This document shows, one piece after another, positions 16,835 to 27,444 of a DNA stretch of 64,000 nt (its first letter is position 1; each line of letters starts with the position of its first letter). A program made the translations under genes and the position numbers. Below the pieces are notes generated by a model, which saw only the letters and a list, made by a program, of their open reading frames with translations, was not told where the DNA came from and made no database searches. The stretch covers positions 62,001 through 126,000 of the forward strand of contig NZ_CFGI01000004.1 of the NCBI RefSeq assembly GCF_001347015.1. The letters are read 5' to 3'. The stretch comes from Streptococcus pneumoniae (GTDB lineage: Bacteria; Bacillota; Bacilli; Lactobacillales; Streptococcaceae).

Positions 16835-17164
16835 ATGACAGACACAAACCCCATCAAAACAGCTCAGGCTTTGATTACTGACTTAAACAAAGCCTACCAA
16901 GCATGCAAACAGGCAACCGCTGACGACGTCCGCTTCCAGGAGCAATTAAACTCTATTCTTGGCTTTCTAGCCAAGGCTGAGACAATGGATAATCGAGTCT
17001 TGATTGAACTGGAAAAATTTTACCAGACTTCCAGTCTTCTTATGGGACTCAGCGCTCTTGATCCAGATGCTCCTACTCGCGCCGCTTGGCGGGCCTATGA
17101 CCGCTTCCACTTTGACCAAGTCAAGACCAAGTTGAGTCTCTACGGACCAACCATTATCCTGTAG
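16835..17164 (+). CDS. blpT: BlpT, enterocin A immunity-like protein
   Basis: 109 residues, soluble and helical, without signal or membrane segment, consistent with the four-helix EntA immunity fold known for class IIa bacteriocins. TATAGGAGGT precedes the ATG, 28 bases after the peptide gene, so the two are cotranscribed from the BlpR-controlled promoter. It should protect the producer against the adjacent peptide. In pneumococcus BlpT is usually described as a blp regulon gene of unclear partner. Confidence 0.82.
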   Translation: MTDTNPIKTAQALITDLNKAYQACKQATADDVRFQEQLNSILGFLAKAETMDNRVLIELEKFYQTSSLLMGLSALDPDAPTRAAWRAYDRFHFDQVKTKLSLYGPTIIL

Positions 17165-17171
17165 AAAATAA

Positions 17172-17207
17172 AAGAAGTTGAGACAAACTGAACTCAACTT
17201 CTTTTTT
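17172..17207 (+). terminator. Strong terminator after blpT
   Basis: AAGAAGTTGAG pairs perfectly with CTCAACTTCTT around a 10-base loop, followed by TTTT. On the minus strand it can also serve the ecsB transcript. Confidence 0.88.
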
Positions 17208-17226
17208 AATATCATATAAGCAAGTT

Positions 17227-18276
17227 TTAGTCCTGCATCTGACGTTTTACCTGATAAGGTAAGTACAAGACTAGTAAAACCAAACCAGCTCCCAGTAAGG
17301 CTAGAAGGGCCAGTTTTTCTTGGAAGGTAATCAACCCAACAACTAATTCCACAAGTAAAACAAAACTGGTCAATCCTCGGACTACAACCTGTAAGCCTTT
17401 TTCCTTTTGCCCCTTGTTCAGTGGAAAAAGTTGGGTCAAATACTGGTAGTCAAAGGCATGATAGAGGGCCAGTAACTGGAAGAGCAAGAGGTAGTTAAAG
17501 AGAACCACCACTGCTGTCGCAATCCAAGCTTGCTCGATAAAAACCTGCGCCAGTATGGAAAGCAAGAGCAGACGGAGACTGAGCGCAAAGAGGTCTCCAT
17601 TTCGCAGATAAGAACGCAGATAGAGATTTTGCCAAATCTTCCCAGGCACCTTCTGAACAACCTTTAGGATAAAGTCCAGATAGGCACGACGCTTGACGCT
17701 GTTTGAAATTCCCTTGACCTGCGTAAAGAGGGCAAAGAAACGAAGCAAGACTTGCTTACGCTTGCTTTCTTGAGAAATAACATAGTCCCAGTCCAGCCCA
17801 GTTTCAGTGAAAAATTTGCTGGCCTTTTGACGAAAGAGGAAATATTTTCCTACCCCCAATAAAAGCACATAGACCAGAAAAACAGGCAAGCCATAACCCA
17901 TTGCCAAAAATAAGGGCGCAAATAACAGCAAGAAAAGGGTCTGGACAAAGAGCCAAAAGACTAGGGAAATGCCAGTTTGACGCTTGAGATGGAGTTTGAT
18001 TTCCTCTTCTCCGACTAAGAGAAAGAGCTTGTCTGGAGCCTCCATATAGGTGGCAATTCCTCCCCAAAGCAACAGTAAAACAGACGTAATTCCTACAAAC
18101 AAAAGGATAGGCCAATAATTTTCAGGAAAATGCTGCAAGAGTTGACTGTACTGGTAGGCCAGAAAGCCCAGCAGGACAAGCAGGAACAAGACAAAGTGGT
18201 CATTGAGAACATAGCGCAGATAACCAAGACACTCCTTACGAAAAGCCTGCTTTCTCTTTAAAAACAAGTCTTTCAT
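17227..18276 (-). CDS. EcsB-like ABC transporter membrane protein
   Basis: 349 residues with about eight hydrophobic segments in pairs and a long basic N-terminus (KDLFLKRKQAFRKECLGYL). This is the architecture of Bacillus EcsB. It overlaps the ATPase gene by four bases (ATGA), so the pair forms one unit. Ecs transporters affect secretion, competence and intramembrane proteolysis; the substrate is not known. Assigned by gene order and topology. Confidence 0.75.
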   Translation of the reverse strand: MKDLFLKRKQAFRKECLGYLRYVLNDHFVLFLLVLLGFLAYQYSQLLQHFPENYWPILLFVGITSVLLLLWGGIATYMEAPDKLFLLVGEEEIKLHLKRQTGISLVFWLFVQTLFLLLFAPLFLAMGYGLPVFLVYVLLLGVGKYFLFRQKASKFFTETGLDWDYVISQESKRKQVLLRFFALFTQVKGISNSVKRRAYLDFILKVVQKVPGKIWQNLYLRSYLRNGDLFALSLRLLLLSILAQVFIEQAWIATAVVVLFNYLLLFQLLALYHAFDYQYLTQLFPLNKGQKEKGLQVVVRGLTSFVLLVELVVGLITFQEKLALLALLGAGLVLLVLYLPYQVKRQMQD

Positions 18277-19004
18277 AGCTCCTCCTCTTTGGTCAGAGCC
18301 AAGTAAATATCATTCAAACTAGCCTCAGGCATGTTAAAGGCTTCGCGCAGTTGTAGGAGATTTCCCTTAGCACGCACCTCTCCCTTGTGAAGAATGACAA
18401 AGGCATCACACATCTTCTCCGCCGAATCCAACACGTGGGTACTCATGAGAATGGACTTACCCTTTTGCTTTTCCACTTCCAAAAGTTGGATCAAGTCCGC
18501 AATAGCCAGCGGATCAAGACCAAGGAAAGGCTCATCCACGATAAAGAGACTTGGATCCACCACAAAAGCACAGATAATCATAACCTTCTGCTTCATCCCT
18601 TTGGAAAAATGAACAGGAAACCAATCTAACTTCTGCTCCAGACGGAACATTTTTAACAAAGGTTCTACTCGATCAAAAGCTACATTTTGCTCAATACCAT
18701 AGGCCATGGCAACCGTTTCGATATGCTCTCTGAGAGTCAATTCCTCATACAAGCTAGGTGTCTCAGGAATGTAGCCAATTTGCTTGCGGTAGCTAGTCGC
18801 ATCTTCTTGCAGGGTCAAGCCATTGATATTGATGGAGCCACTATAAGGTGTCAACAGGCCGATAATCTCATTGATCGTCGTTGATTTCCCAGCACCATTG
18901 AGACCAATCAAACCGACCAACTGTCCACTTTCAACGGTAAAGGACACATCTTTCAAGACAGGGACATGGACATAGCCACCTGTCAGGTTTTTAATTTCTA
19001 ACAT
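18273..19004 (-). CDS. EcsA-like ABC transporter ATP-binding protein
   Basis: 243 residues with Walker A GLNGAGKSTT near 36, Q-loop YIPETPSLYEE, signature FSKGMKQK (variant serine-lysine-glycine form), Walker B SLFIVDEPFLGLDP and H-loop STHVLDSAE. Full length. It drives the EcsB-like membrane protein encoded immediately downstream. It is divergently arranged with the HIT gene across a 67-base spacer. Confidence 0.85.
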   Translation of the reverse strand: MLEIKNLTGGYVHVPVLKDVSFTVESGQLVGLIGLNGAGKSTTINEIIGLLTPYSGSININGLTLQEDATSYRKQIGYIPETPSLYEELTLREHIETVAMAYGIEQNVAFDRVEPLLKMFRLEQKLDWFPVHFSKGMKQKVMIICAFVVDPSLFIVDEPFLGLDPLAIADLIQLLEVEKQKGKSILMSTHVLDSAEKMCDAFVILHKGEVRAKGNLLQLREAFNMPEASLNDIYLALTKEEEL

Positions 19005-19071
19005 ATTTTCTCCAAATCTGGTATAATGTAGCTATATTATATCAAAATTCAATACAGTAGAGGTAGATTTT

Positions 19072-19482
19072 ATGTCAGATTGCATTTTTTGTAAAATCAT
19101 CGCAGGGGAAATTCCTGCTTCAAAAGTATATGAAGATGAGCAGGTTCTTGCCTTTCTTGATATCTCTCAAGTGACACCAGGACACACCTTGGTCGTACCC
19201 AAAGAACACTATCGCAATCTTTTGGAAATGGACGCTACTAGCGCCAGCCAACTCTTTGCCCAAGTACCAAAAGTAGCTCAAAAAGTCATGAAAGCTACCA
19301 AGGCTGCTGGTATGAATATCATTGCCAACTGTGAAGAAATCGCTGGTCAAACAGTCTTTCATACCCACGTTCACCTCGTGCCTCGCTACAGTGCGGACGA
19401 TGACCTCAAGATTGATTTTATCGCCCACGAACCAGACTTTGACAAACTCACTCAAGTCGCCGAAACTATCAAAAACGCCTAA
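19072..19482 (+). CDS. HIT-family nucleotide-binding protein
   Basis: 136 residues with the N-terminal zinc-like motif CIFCKIIAGEIPASKVYED and the catalytic histidine triad GQTVFHTHVHLVPR near 105-117. This is the Hint branch, which hydrolyses adenosine phosphoramidates and related nucleotides. Ends ten bases before the next small gene, so the two are probably cotranscribed. Confidence 0.9.
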   Translation: MSDCIFCKIIAGEIPASKVYEDEQVLAFLDISQVTPGHTLVVPKEHYRNLLEMDATSASQLFAQVPKVAQKVMKATKAAGMNIIANCEEIAGQTVFHTHVHLVPRYSADDDLKIDFIAHEPDFDKLTQVAETIKNA

Positions 19483-19491
19483 GGAGTTGCC

Positions 19492-19779
19492 ATGAAATTA
19501 TCCAATCTACTGCTATTTGCAGGAGCTGCAGCCGGAAGTTATCTGGTTACAAAAAATCGCCAAACCATCACAGATGAAGTCTTGAATACCACTGACCGCG
19601 TTCAAGCTATCAAGGATGATGTGGATATTATCCAAAACAGCCTGCAAATCATTGACCAACAAAAAGAACTCATCAAGGAATACCAAGAAGACCTAACTTA
19701 CAAGTTTAAAGTCTTGGAAAAAGATATCCAGACTAGACTAGCTGTGATCAAAGAAACACAGGAAATCGAAGATAAGTAA
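19492..19779 (+). CDS. Small membrane-anchored coiled-coil protein of unknown function
   Basis: 95 residues. An N-terminal hydrophobic segment (SNLLLFAGAAAGSYLVT) is followed by a charged alpha-helical/coiled-coil region, like YtxH-type proteins. AAGGAG precedes the start. It follows the HIT gene and is terminated at 19781-19801. I do not recognise a defined function. Confidence 0.7.
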   Translation: MKLSNLLLFAGAAAGSYLVTKNRQTITDEVLNTTDRVQAIKDDVDIIQNSLQIIDQQKELIKEYQEDLTYKFKVLEKDIQTRLAVIKETQEIEDK

Positions 19780-19780
19780 A

Positions 19781-19801
19781 AGAGCCCGACGGCTCTTTTT
19801 T
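19781..19801 (+). terminator. Terminator after the HIT-coiled-coil operon
   Basis: AGAGCC pairs with GGCTCT around CGAC-like bases, followed by TTTTT. Confidence 0.85.
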
Positions 19802-19854
19802 AAAAGGTAAACAAGTTATATCCCATCAACTATACATCACAATTTAGGCAACTC

Positions 19855-19972
19855 ATACTCAATAAAAATCAAAGAGCAAACTAGAAAGCTAGGCGCAGGC
19901 TGCTCAAAACACGGTTTTTAGGTTGTAGACAAGCCGACGCTGACGTGGTTTGAAGAGATTTTTGAAGAGTAT
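19855..19972 (-). repeat. BOX element (boxA-boxC, no boxB)
   Basis: It runs from ATACTCAATAAAAATCAAAG (boxC end) to GAAGAGTAT (boxA end) and includes GCCGACGCTGACGTGG, the conserved boxA core. The boxB module is missing. It is a non-coding mobile repeat typical of pneumococcus. Confidence 0.85.
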
Positions 19973-19999
19973 CATTCACCATTTCACAACTAAATCGAA

Positions 20000-20132
20000 G
20001 ACTTTCCGCCGTAATGAAAACACCTGAAACAGCTTGCTTTCAGGTGTCCGGAAACTTTGAGACCTAGGCTCAAAGTTTAGGTATGGAACTTCAAAGAAGG
20101 TCGCTACCGTACGTCATTACTTAAGGAAAGTC
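20000..20132. repeat. MITE-like palindrome-rich element
   Basis: A 133-bp unit with imperfect terminal inverted repeats (GACTTTCCGCCGTAATGA against GACTTTCCTTAAGTAATGA) and two internal hairpins (CACCTGAAAC/TTTCAGGTG and AACTTTGAG/CTCAAAGTT). It has no coding capacity. It may be a known small streptococcal repeat; I cannot confirm the family. Confidence 0.6.
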
Positions 20133-20150
20133 TTAAAAAATCTATAAACA

Positions 20151-20174
20151 AAAAGAGCCCAACGGCTCTTTTTA
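20151..20174 (-). terminator. Bidirectional terminator after dnaJ
   Basis: AAAAAGAGCC and GGCTCTTTTT arms around CAAC. It lies next to the dnaJ stop, with a U-run in both directions. Confidence 0.85.
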
Positions 20175-20177
20175 CTT

Positions 20178-21317
20178 TTATTCTCCATCAAAGGCATCTT
20201 TAATATGATCAAAGAAGCCTTTTTTCTTTGGATTGACTTTTAAATCACCTGCAGCTGCGAATTCTTTCAAGGCTGCTTTTTGACGGTCGTTCAAGCCTGT
20301 CGGTGTTACGACATTAACGGTAACGTATTGGTCACCAACTGCACCACCACGAAGGCTCGGAGCTCCTTTTCCACGTAGACGGAATTTCTTACCAGTCTGA
20401 GTTCCCTCTGGGATAACCAATTCAACATCACCATGAACAGTTGGGATATCAACGGTATCACCAAGAGCTGCTTGGACAAAGTTGAGGTTGAGATTGTAGA
20501 AGATAGTGGTTCCTTCACGTTCAAACTTATCGCTGGCTTCCACAGAAACCACTACATACAAGTCACCATAAGGTCCACCGTTAAATCCAGCTTCACCTTG
20601 ACCAGCTAGGCGAATTTGTTGACCAGTTTCCACACCAGCAGGGATTTTTACATGTACACTATGGGCTTGTTTTTCATGACCTGTTCCGTGACAAGTGGTA
20701 CATGGATCCTTGATTTCTTTTCCACGACCGTGACAGACATCACAGGTTACTTGGCGACGCATCATACCAAGCGGAGTCTGCGTATCGACGTTAATGACAC
20801 CAGCACCATGACAGCGTCCACAAGTTACTGGACTTGTTCCTGGCTTAGCACCAGAACCATTACATGTACTACAGCTTGCTTCACGGTTGTATTTAACTTC
20901 TTTTTCAGCTCCAAAAATAGCTTCTTCAAAGGTCAAGTTCACACGATACTGGAGGTCATCCCCTTGGCGAGGAGCATTTGGATTGCGTGAAGCACCGCCT
21001 CCGCCGAAGAAACTTGAGAAAATGTCCTCAAAACCACCGAAGCCACCTGCCCCATTGAAACCGCCAGCTCCACCACCGAAGCCTCCAAATCCACCATTGG
21101 CGCCTGCAGCACCATATTGGTCATAGGCAGCCCGTTTTTGGTCGTCACTCAAAGTCTCATAGGCTTCTTGAACTTCCTTGTACTTTTCCTCAGCACCAGG
21201 CTCCTTATTGATATCTGGGTGATATTTTTTCGAAAGCTTACGATAAGCCTTTTTGATCTCGTCTGCCGAAGCGTTTTTTGACACCCCCAGACGATCATAA
21301 AATTCAGTATTGTTCAT
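20178..21317 (-). CDS. dnaJ: DnaJ (Hsp40) co-chaperone
   Basis: 379 residues from [12 protein letters not shown] at 21317; an in-frame ATG four codons upstream is ignored because this is the usual family start. The J domain (1-70) includes the HPD motif in KYHPDIN. A Gly/Phe-rich linker (75-120) precedes the zinc region with four CxxCxGxG repeats ([34 protein letters not shown]). The C-terminal substrate-binding domain follows. It stimulates DnaK. It is separated from dnaK by the DJ-1-like gene, as in other pneumococci. Confidence 0.97.
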   Translation of the reverse strand: MNNTEFYDRLGVSKNASADEIKKAYRKLSKKYHPDINKEPGAEEKYKEVQEAYETLSDDQKRAAYDQYGAAGANGGFGGFGGGAGGFNGAGGFGGFEDIFSSFFGGGGASRNPNAPRQGDDLQYRVNLTFEEAIFGAEKEVKYNREASCSTCNGSGAKPGTSPVTCGRCHGAGVINVDTQTPLGMMRRQVTCDVCHGRGKEIKDPCTTCHGTGHEKQAHSVHVKIPAGVETGQQIRLAGQGEAGFNGGPYGDLYVVVSVEASDKFEREGTTIFYNLNLNFVQAALGDTVDIPTVHGDVELVIPEGTQTGKKFRLRGKGAPSLRGGAVGDQYVTVNVVTPTGLNDRQKAALKEFAAAGDLKVNPKKKGFFDHIKDAFDGE

Positions 21318-21515
21318 ACAAGATACCAAGACCGTAAAATTCGACTGAAAAATAGGAAATCTGACGCTGGAGCGATGCTCCTAGACAGATTTATCTTTTT
21401 TCCGAGAATTTAGGTCGGGTTCAATTCCTTTCTGTTATATTAAGTAAGAAATTTGGGAACCCGTGTTCAATTCCCTGAACACATTTGTTCCTTTCTATAA
21501 TTTTCATGTAAATCT

Positions 21516-22148
21516 TTAGAGGCTGTTTTCTATACTCTGCTTTACTTGATTAAACTCTTCATCTGATAGAGTAAATATCAAATCCTCTTCTGAATATTCG
21601 TTCTGTTCTTTAAAATAGTTGTCAGTATTTTCTGCCAAACCTAGACTAAGAATCACTCTTCTTGCAAACTCTTGATGCGCAAAGCCTATAGCCGTAATGA
21701 TATTTTTATCTTGCACAACCAGTTTGGGTTGGAAATTCTCACGTGGAAGAAATTCAAAATAGTCAAAGAAGTTTTGCCAAATTCCACCTGTAAATTTCGT
21801 GTCGTTCAACAAGCCTGCTTTGGCTAATAAAAAGGGGGCTGAAGAAATGGCGGCAATTAGGATATCTTGCTCATTAAGACTTCTCAAAAACGAGATCAAT
21901 TTCTCATCCTGTAGAGCAGGCCCTATATTTACCATTCCTGGCAAAATCACACAAGAATAATCTTCTATACGGAGCTGATCCAATGTTTTCGTCGGTTGAC
22001 AGGGCAAACCATCCTCAGAGACCACCATCGAATTCTCAGAAGCTACATAATCAATCGTGATATCAAAAGACAGAGCTAAAGTACTTGTTAAAGTGGTTAT
22101 CTCATAAAGAGAAAAATTAGGATAAATGACACAAAGTACTTTTTTCAT
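21516..22148 (-). CDS. DJ-1/PfpI (ThiJ)-family protein
   Basis: About 210 residues from ATG at 22148, where AGAGG lies upstream (in-frame ATG at 22157 is possible). The class I glutamine amidotransferase-like fold is recognisable: KKVLCVIYPNFSLYEI at the start, CVILPGM near 70, and IAAISSAPFLLAKAG near 100. The position of the usual nucleophile cysteine is serine in SSAPFLL, so a standard Cys-dependent activity is doubtful. It lies between dnaK and dnaJ. Confidence 0.78.
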   Translation of the reverse strand: MKKVLCVIYPNFSLYEITTLTSTLALSFDITIDYVASENSMVVSEDGLPCQPTKTLDQLRIEDYSCVILPGMVNIGPALQDEKLISFLRSLNEQDILIAAISSAPFLLAKAGLLNDTKFTGGIWQNFFDYFEFLPRENFQPKLVVQDKNIITAIGFAHQEFARRVILSLGLAENTDNYFKEQNEYSEEDLIFTLSDEEFNQVKQSIENSL

Positions 22149-22366
22149 ACGCAACATCCTCTATTTTATCGAAAAACAGAGGCTGGGTTGCAACCTCTGG
22201 ATTTCTTCTTATTATTGCGACGTTCAAAAATAAAGTCGATTATACTTTGTTTTTGCACTAGTAAGGCGTCTAGGCAAATCGCCATAGCGATTGCCGTAGA
22301 ATGACAATCACTTTAGTGATTAGTCATTCTTACCTACCTCGCTCTCCTGATTTTCAAGCTCGGGAT

Positions 22367-22387
22367 AAAATAGTCCACTGGACTATT

Positions 22388-22389
<2 letters not shown>
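22367..22389 (-). terminator. Hairpin overlapping the dnaK stop codon
   Basis: AAAATAGTCC pairs perfectly with GGACTATTTT around ACT and overlaps the dnaK stop codon. The U-tract on the minus strand is short, so it may be a weak terminator or an mRNA end/processing structure. Additional hairpins (GAATGAC...GTCATTC, 22301-22330) follow in the 240-base gap. Confidence 0.5.
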
Positions 22390-24223
<1,834 letters not shown>

Positions 24224-24251
24224 TTAAATTTTATATTTTATTTTTCTTTTT

Positions 24252-24365
24252 GATACTCTTCTTAAATGGCGGCGCCGTCAGAGCTTGACTTCGTCAATCT
24301 CTTTGACTAAACCTTGAGCCTAAGGTCTCAAAGTTTGCGCAAATAGCGCCACGGCGAAGAGTATC
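24252..24365. repeat. 114-bp terminal-inverted-repeat element between grpE and dnaK
   Basis: Perfect 10-bp ends GATACTCTTC (24252-24261) and GAAGAGTATC (24356-24365). Inside are a GGCGCC/GGCGCT-rich stem and the palindrome CCTTGAGCCTAAGGTCTCAAAG, a core also found in the element at 20000-20132. The rest of 24212-24579 contains only hairpins (TCGAAAT...ATTTCGA at 24477-24497). Confidence 0.6.
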
Positions 24366-24544
24366 ATCTTTGGTTCGCTTCGCTCACTATTGCAAAGCCA
24401 AACATATTTTATCTTTCTTCATAGTTTATTGTCGTTTCGGACAAGTTTTCTATTATGTAAATTGCGACACGAGGAGTCGAAATCGATTTTATTTCGACGA
24501 CGAGTTAGTAAGGAGGCTAGGCAAACGCCATAGCGATTGCCATT

Positions 24545-24575
24545 TTCTGACGAGTTGCTTCAGCTACCGTCAGAA
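24545..24575 (-). terminator. Hairpin after grpE
   Basis: TTCTGACG and CGTCAGAA arms around a 15-base loop lie within 40 bases of the grpE stop. There is no long U-run, so partial termination or RNA processing between grpE and dnaK is more likely than full termination. Confidence 0.45.
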
Positions 24576-24579
24576 TTGC

Positions 24580-25104
24580 CTAGTTGTAAACAACTACCAT
24601 GGCTGGGCGTAGGATGCGGTCATGGAGTTTGTAGCCTTTTTGGAAGACTTGGGCGATGGTATCTGCTGGGTGTTCATCGTCTGCTGGGAGAGTTTGGATG
24701 GCCATATGGTAGTTATGGTCAAATTCACCGTCAGCTACGATTTCTTCAATTCCTTCTTCTTTCAAAGCGTGAATCAAGCTTTCTTGCACCATTTCCAAGC
24801 CCTTCTTCACATCATCTGTCAAACCTTCAACTGCGAGTGCACGCTCAAGGTTATCCAAAGAAGGGAGAATCGCTTTTGCCAAGTCTTGGCTACGATAACG
24901 TTGCAAGTTTTGACGCTCTTCATTGGCACGGCGTTGGATATTTTGCATTTCTGCATGAGCACGAAGGTATTTGTTTTCGAACTCATCTGCACGTTCATTT
25001 GCCAAGTCCAACTCAGACTTCTCAGGAGTTGTTTCTTCTACCGTTTCCACAACTTCCTCTTCTTGGACTTCTTCTACTTCTTCATTTTTTATATCTTGGG
25101 CCAT
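24580..25104 (-). CDS. grpE: GrpE nucleotide-exchange factor
   Basis: 174 residues from [13 protein letters not shown] at 25104, supported by AAAGGAGG five bases upstream; a longer frame from 25128 lacks this. Acidic N-terminus, long helix ([20 protein letters not shown]), and a C-terminal beta domain with the signature ending [12 protein letters not shown]. It releases ADP from DnaK. It follows hrcA in the heat-shock operon. Confidence 0.96.
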   Translation of the reverse strand: MAQDIKNEEVEEVQEEEVVETVEETTPEKSELDLANERADEFENKYLRAHAEMQNIQRRANEERQNLQRYRSQDLAKAILPSLDNLERALAVEGLTDDVKKGLEMVQESLIHALKEEGIEEIVADGEFDHNYHMAIQTLPADDEHPADTIAQVFQKGYKLHDRILRPAMVVVYN

Positions 25105-25130
25105 TTTCGCCTCCTTTAATGATTTCAATC

Positions 25131-26165
25131 TTAATGTACTTCGTAATGATTACTGCTGAGGTAGCGGTAAAAATCTGTCAACTTCATGGTCAAAACACGA
25201 TTGACAACATTGACTTGGTTAATCAATTGCTGGTAATCCAGATTGACCGGACCGATAATCGCTAGAATTCCAACTCCCCGATAAGGAATGAGGAACTTGC
25301 TACTAATCACCGCTAGATCAGCTAGACAGGACTCTTGACTGTCTGCAACACGGACGTTTTGCATCTGATCTTCACGCAACCCCTCACGAATCTCCAGAGC
25401 CACCTTTTGCGGTTGGTCAAAGAACTGATAAGCTGCCAGATTGGCAAAATTCAAGAGATTAACCTTGCCCGCCACCACAATGTTTTCATTGAACATTTCC
25501 TTAAAGATATGTTCAAAGAGATCAATCACATTATCTGTTGTTGTAAAGTAACGCTGGATAATCTGCGGAATCTCTGTCCGAATCTTGTAGTGAATATCTA
25601 GAACGGTGTAGCCGAGGAAACGTTCCTGAATGATGCTCTTCAGTTTCAGCAAATCCTCCTGCAAAAAGTTCCTTGGAATCAGAAACTGACTGGTAACCGT
25701 TCGTGACTCGTCTAGGGTAAATACTGCCAAGGCTGTATGTTGCCCCAAAACAACGATATCAAAGGCTGTCAAACGTTGCCTGCTCGGCTCAACATCCAGT
25801 GCTACTACCGTACAGCCACTCAAGTCTGTCAGTAGATTAGCAGCTTCTTGCAGAATATCCTCCAATTTGAAGAATTCCTGATCAAAGGCTTTGACAATCT
25901 CATATACCTCATTTTCAGCCAATCGATCAAAATCCAGTGAGTGTTTCACATAGTACTGAAAACCAGCAACACTTGGCATCCGACCACTAGAAGTATGGGC
26001 CTTTTCAAGCAAACCTTGCTTTTCTAGAGCTGCCATATCATTACGAATGGTTGCACTGCTAGAGTTAATAGACTCTTGCAAAGCTTTGGATCCGACAGGT
26101 TCGTGCGTTTTGGTAAAGATGTCAATAATCAGATTTAAAATATCCTGCTGACGCTCTGTAACCAT
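25131..26165 (-). CDS. hrcA: HrcA heat-shock repressor
   Basis: 344 residues from [13 protein letters not shown] at 26165 (GAGGAG upstream), the normal family length; the 14 codons before it run through the promoter-proximal operator. N-terminal winged helix with [20 protein letters not shown], then the GAF-like domain. It binds the CIRCE sites just upstream and needs GroE for activity. Confidence 0.96.
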   Translation of the reverse strand: MVTERQQDILNLIIDIFTKTHEPVGSKALQESINSSSATIRNDMAALEKQGLLEKAHTSSGRMPSVAGFQYYVKHSLDFDRLAENEVYEIVKAFDQEFFKLEDILQEAANLLTDLSGCTVVALDVEPSRQRLTAFDIVVLGQHTALAVFTLDESRTVTSQFLIPRNFLQEDLLKLKSIIQERFLGYTVLDIHYKIRTEIPQIIQRYFTTTDNVIDLFEHIFKEMFNENIVVAGKVNLLNFANLAAYQFFDQPQKVALEIREGLREDQMQNVRVADSQESCLADLAVISSKFLIPYRGVGILAIIGPVNLDYQQLINQVNVVNRVLTMKLTDFYRYLSSNHYEVH

Positions 26166-26191
26166 CTCATCACTCCTCTCTGTCTGATCGA

Positions 26192-26218
26192 TTAGCACTC
26201 GATACACTCAAGTGCTAA
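26192..26218 (-). promoter_or_regulatory. CIRCE operator 1 (promoter-proximal to hrcA)
   Basis: TTAGCACTC-N9-AAGTGCTAA, one mismatch from the perfect inverted repeat. It lies between the -10 and the hrcA start. Confidence 0.95.
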
Positions 26219-26229
26219 CTTATGATTCT

Positions 26230-26257
26230 ATTATACACCCTTAAAAGAGAATGTCAA
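26230..26257 (-). promoter_or_regulatory. Promoter of the hrcA-grpE-dnaK operon
   Basis: On the minus strand TTGACA (26252-26257) and TATAAT (26230-26235) are 16 bases apart, with a TG-like extension (GTGTATAAT). The promoter is bracketed by two CIRCE sites. Confidence 0.9.
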
Positions 26258-26274
26258 GACAAAAACTCAAAAAA

Positions 26275-26301
26275 TTAGCACTCTTTTACCAAGAGTGCTA
26301 A
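26275..26301 (-). promoter_or_regulatory. CIRCE operator 2 (upstream of the -35)
   Basis: Perfect TTAGCACTC-N9-GAGTGCTAA, 17 bases upstream of the -35 box. Confidence 0.96.
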
Positions 26302-26325
26302 AAATCAGTCTAGAGACTTAGAACC

Positions 26326-26838
26326 TTACTGTTTATCTACTCGGTATGTCCTTTTAAGTCTAAAAAAACCATAGATTAGATAAGAAATCAGAAAAGCATA
26401 TAAAAGAAAAATAACGAAGAAAGACATAGAAAGTTCTTCTTTAAATAAACTCATACAAACAACCAAACCACCTAAGAAAGTAGCTGTACATAAACGAAGT
26501 CTATATCGCATAACTTCCCATCTGAGCCCCTTACTCATATAGACTTGATCCTCTGGAAGTAAATTAGAAGACGATTTACGAAGAATCGAACAAGAACCTG
26601 CTCCTATCAATTCCCAACCTCTATTTCTAAAATCTTGCAGTTCATGCTTATATTTTTTAAGAAATCTAGAATCATAGATACAGTAGATGACATCGTATGG
26701 TTGACATTGGTCAAAATAGAACAAACCAAAACAACTCGTTCTATACCTCCAACCTTTCAAATGCATCTCATGTAAATAATCTTCTACCTTATCCAAATCA
26801 AGAATGGTGAAAATCCGAAATTCTACTCTGCTATTCAT
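26326..26838 (-). CDS. DUF2812-family membrane protein
   Basis: 170 residues. N-terminal soluble part with EFRIFTILDLDKVEDYLHEM and KGWRYRTS...FYFDQCQPYDVIYCIYD, typical of DUF2812. Two C-terminal membrane helices (about 115-160). Such proteins are often encoded next to PadR-like regulators, but none is present here. It follows a 66-residue membrane protein by 34 bases. The function is unknown. Confidence 0.7.
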   Translation of the reverse strand: MNSRVEFRIFTILDLDKVEDYLHEMHLKGWRYRTSCFGLFYFDQCQPYDVIYCIYDSRFLKKYKHELQDFRNRGWELIGAGSCSILRKSSSNLLPEDQVYMSKGLRWEVMRYRLRLCTATFLGGLVVCMSLFKEELSMSFFVIFLLYAFLISYLIYGFFRLKRTYRVDKQ

Positions 26839-26872
26839 TGTCTTACCCCAAAATTAGAAAACATGCATGGTT

Positions 26873-27073
26873 TTATTTATCAGATAATTCTTTCCACTTT
26901 TGACTCAATCTCCAAAAAATATAAGAAATCTGAATCGCCAAAACTATCAATAAAACCCAATCTATTATGAAAATCAAAAATACTTCCCAACTGAAAGAAC
27001 TACCTCCACTGACAGACTTTGAGAAAACCGGTAGTAGAGCTAAAAAGAGAAGCAAAATAGGAAGTATCCGCAT
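26873..27073 (-). CDS. Small two-helix membrane protein
   Basis: 66 residues. The N-terminal helix (ILPILLLFLALLPVFS) could be a signal anchor. A second helix (FLIFIIDWVLLIVLAIQIS) ends in a basic tail. It precedes the DUF2812 gene in the same direction. I do not recognise a family. The 370 bases from here to the hsdR start hold only the hsdR promoter region and a GCCGAAAACGGC hairpin. Confidence 0.5.
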   Translation of the reverse strand: MRILPILLLFLALLPVFSKSVSGGSSFSWEVFLIFIIDWVLLIVLAIQISYIFWRLSQKWKELSDK

Positions 27074-27368
27074 TATTAAAATCCGTTTGGCATAAAAAAA
27101 TCTTTATTTAAACAAGAATATTATAGTAAAATTTACGCCAGTTTTTGAACGGCTGATGTAGATATTTTATACTTTCAAAATGTTTAAATGTGATTATTTA
27201 TTTTTGAAAAATAGCTCACCAGCCCAACTGAAAGTGCTTGTAGAATGATAATAAGTCGCCTGCCGAAAACGGCGAAAAATAGCGGTGTTATGCGGAGATA
27301 ATCTAACGCGATGCGAAAGTATATTGCATACTTATTTTTAACAATTTAGCAGAGTGTTTTTATAAGTG

Positions 27369-27377
27369 TGATATAAT
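27369..27377 (+). promoter_or_regulatory. Extended -10 promoter of hsdR
   Basis: TGATATAAT (TG extension plus TATAAT at 27372-27377) lies about 68 bases before the hsdR ATG. There is no good -35, which the TG extension can compensate. Confidence 0.55.
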
Positions 27378-27444
27378 AGAAGTATAATTTGTTCTGATAG
27401 TTTATTTTATGGAGAAGTAGATTTTTAGAATGCGGAGGTTCAAT

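Noticed and set aside
24537-25265. Long 242-codon frame on the plus strand
   Set aside because: It lies wholly antisense to grpE and the end of hrcA, has low-complexity Leu/Ser/His composition, and no ribosome site; GrpE is unmistakable on the other strand.
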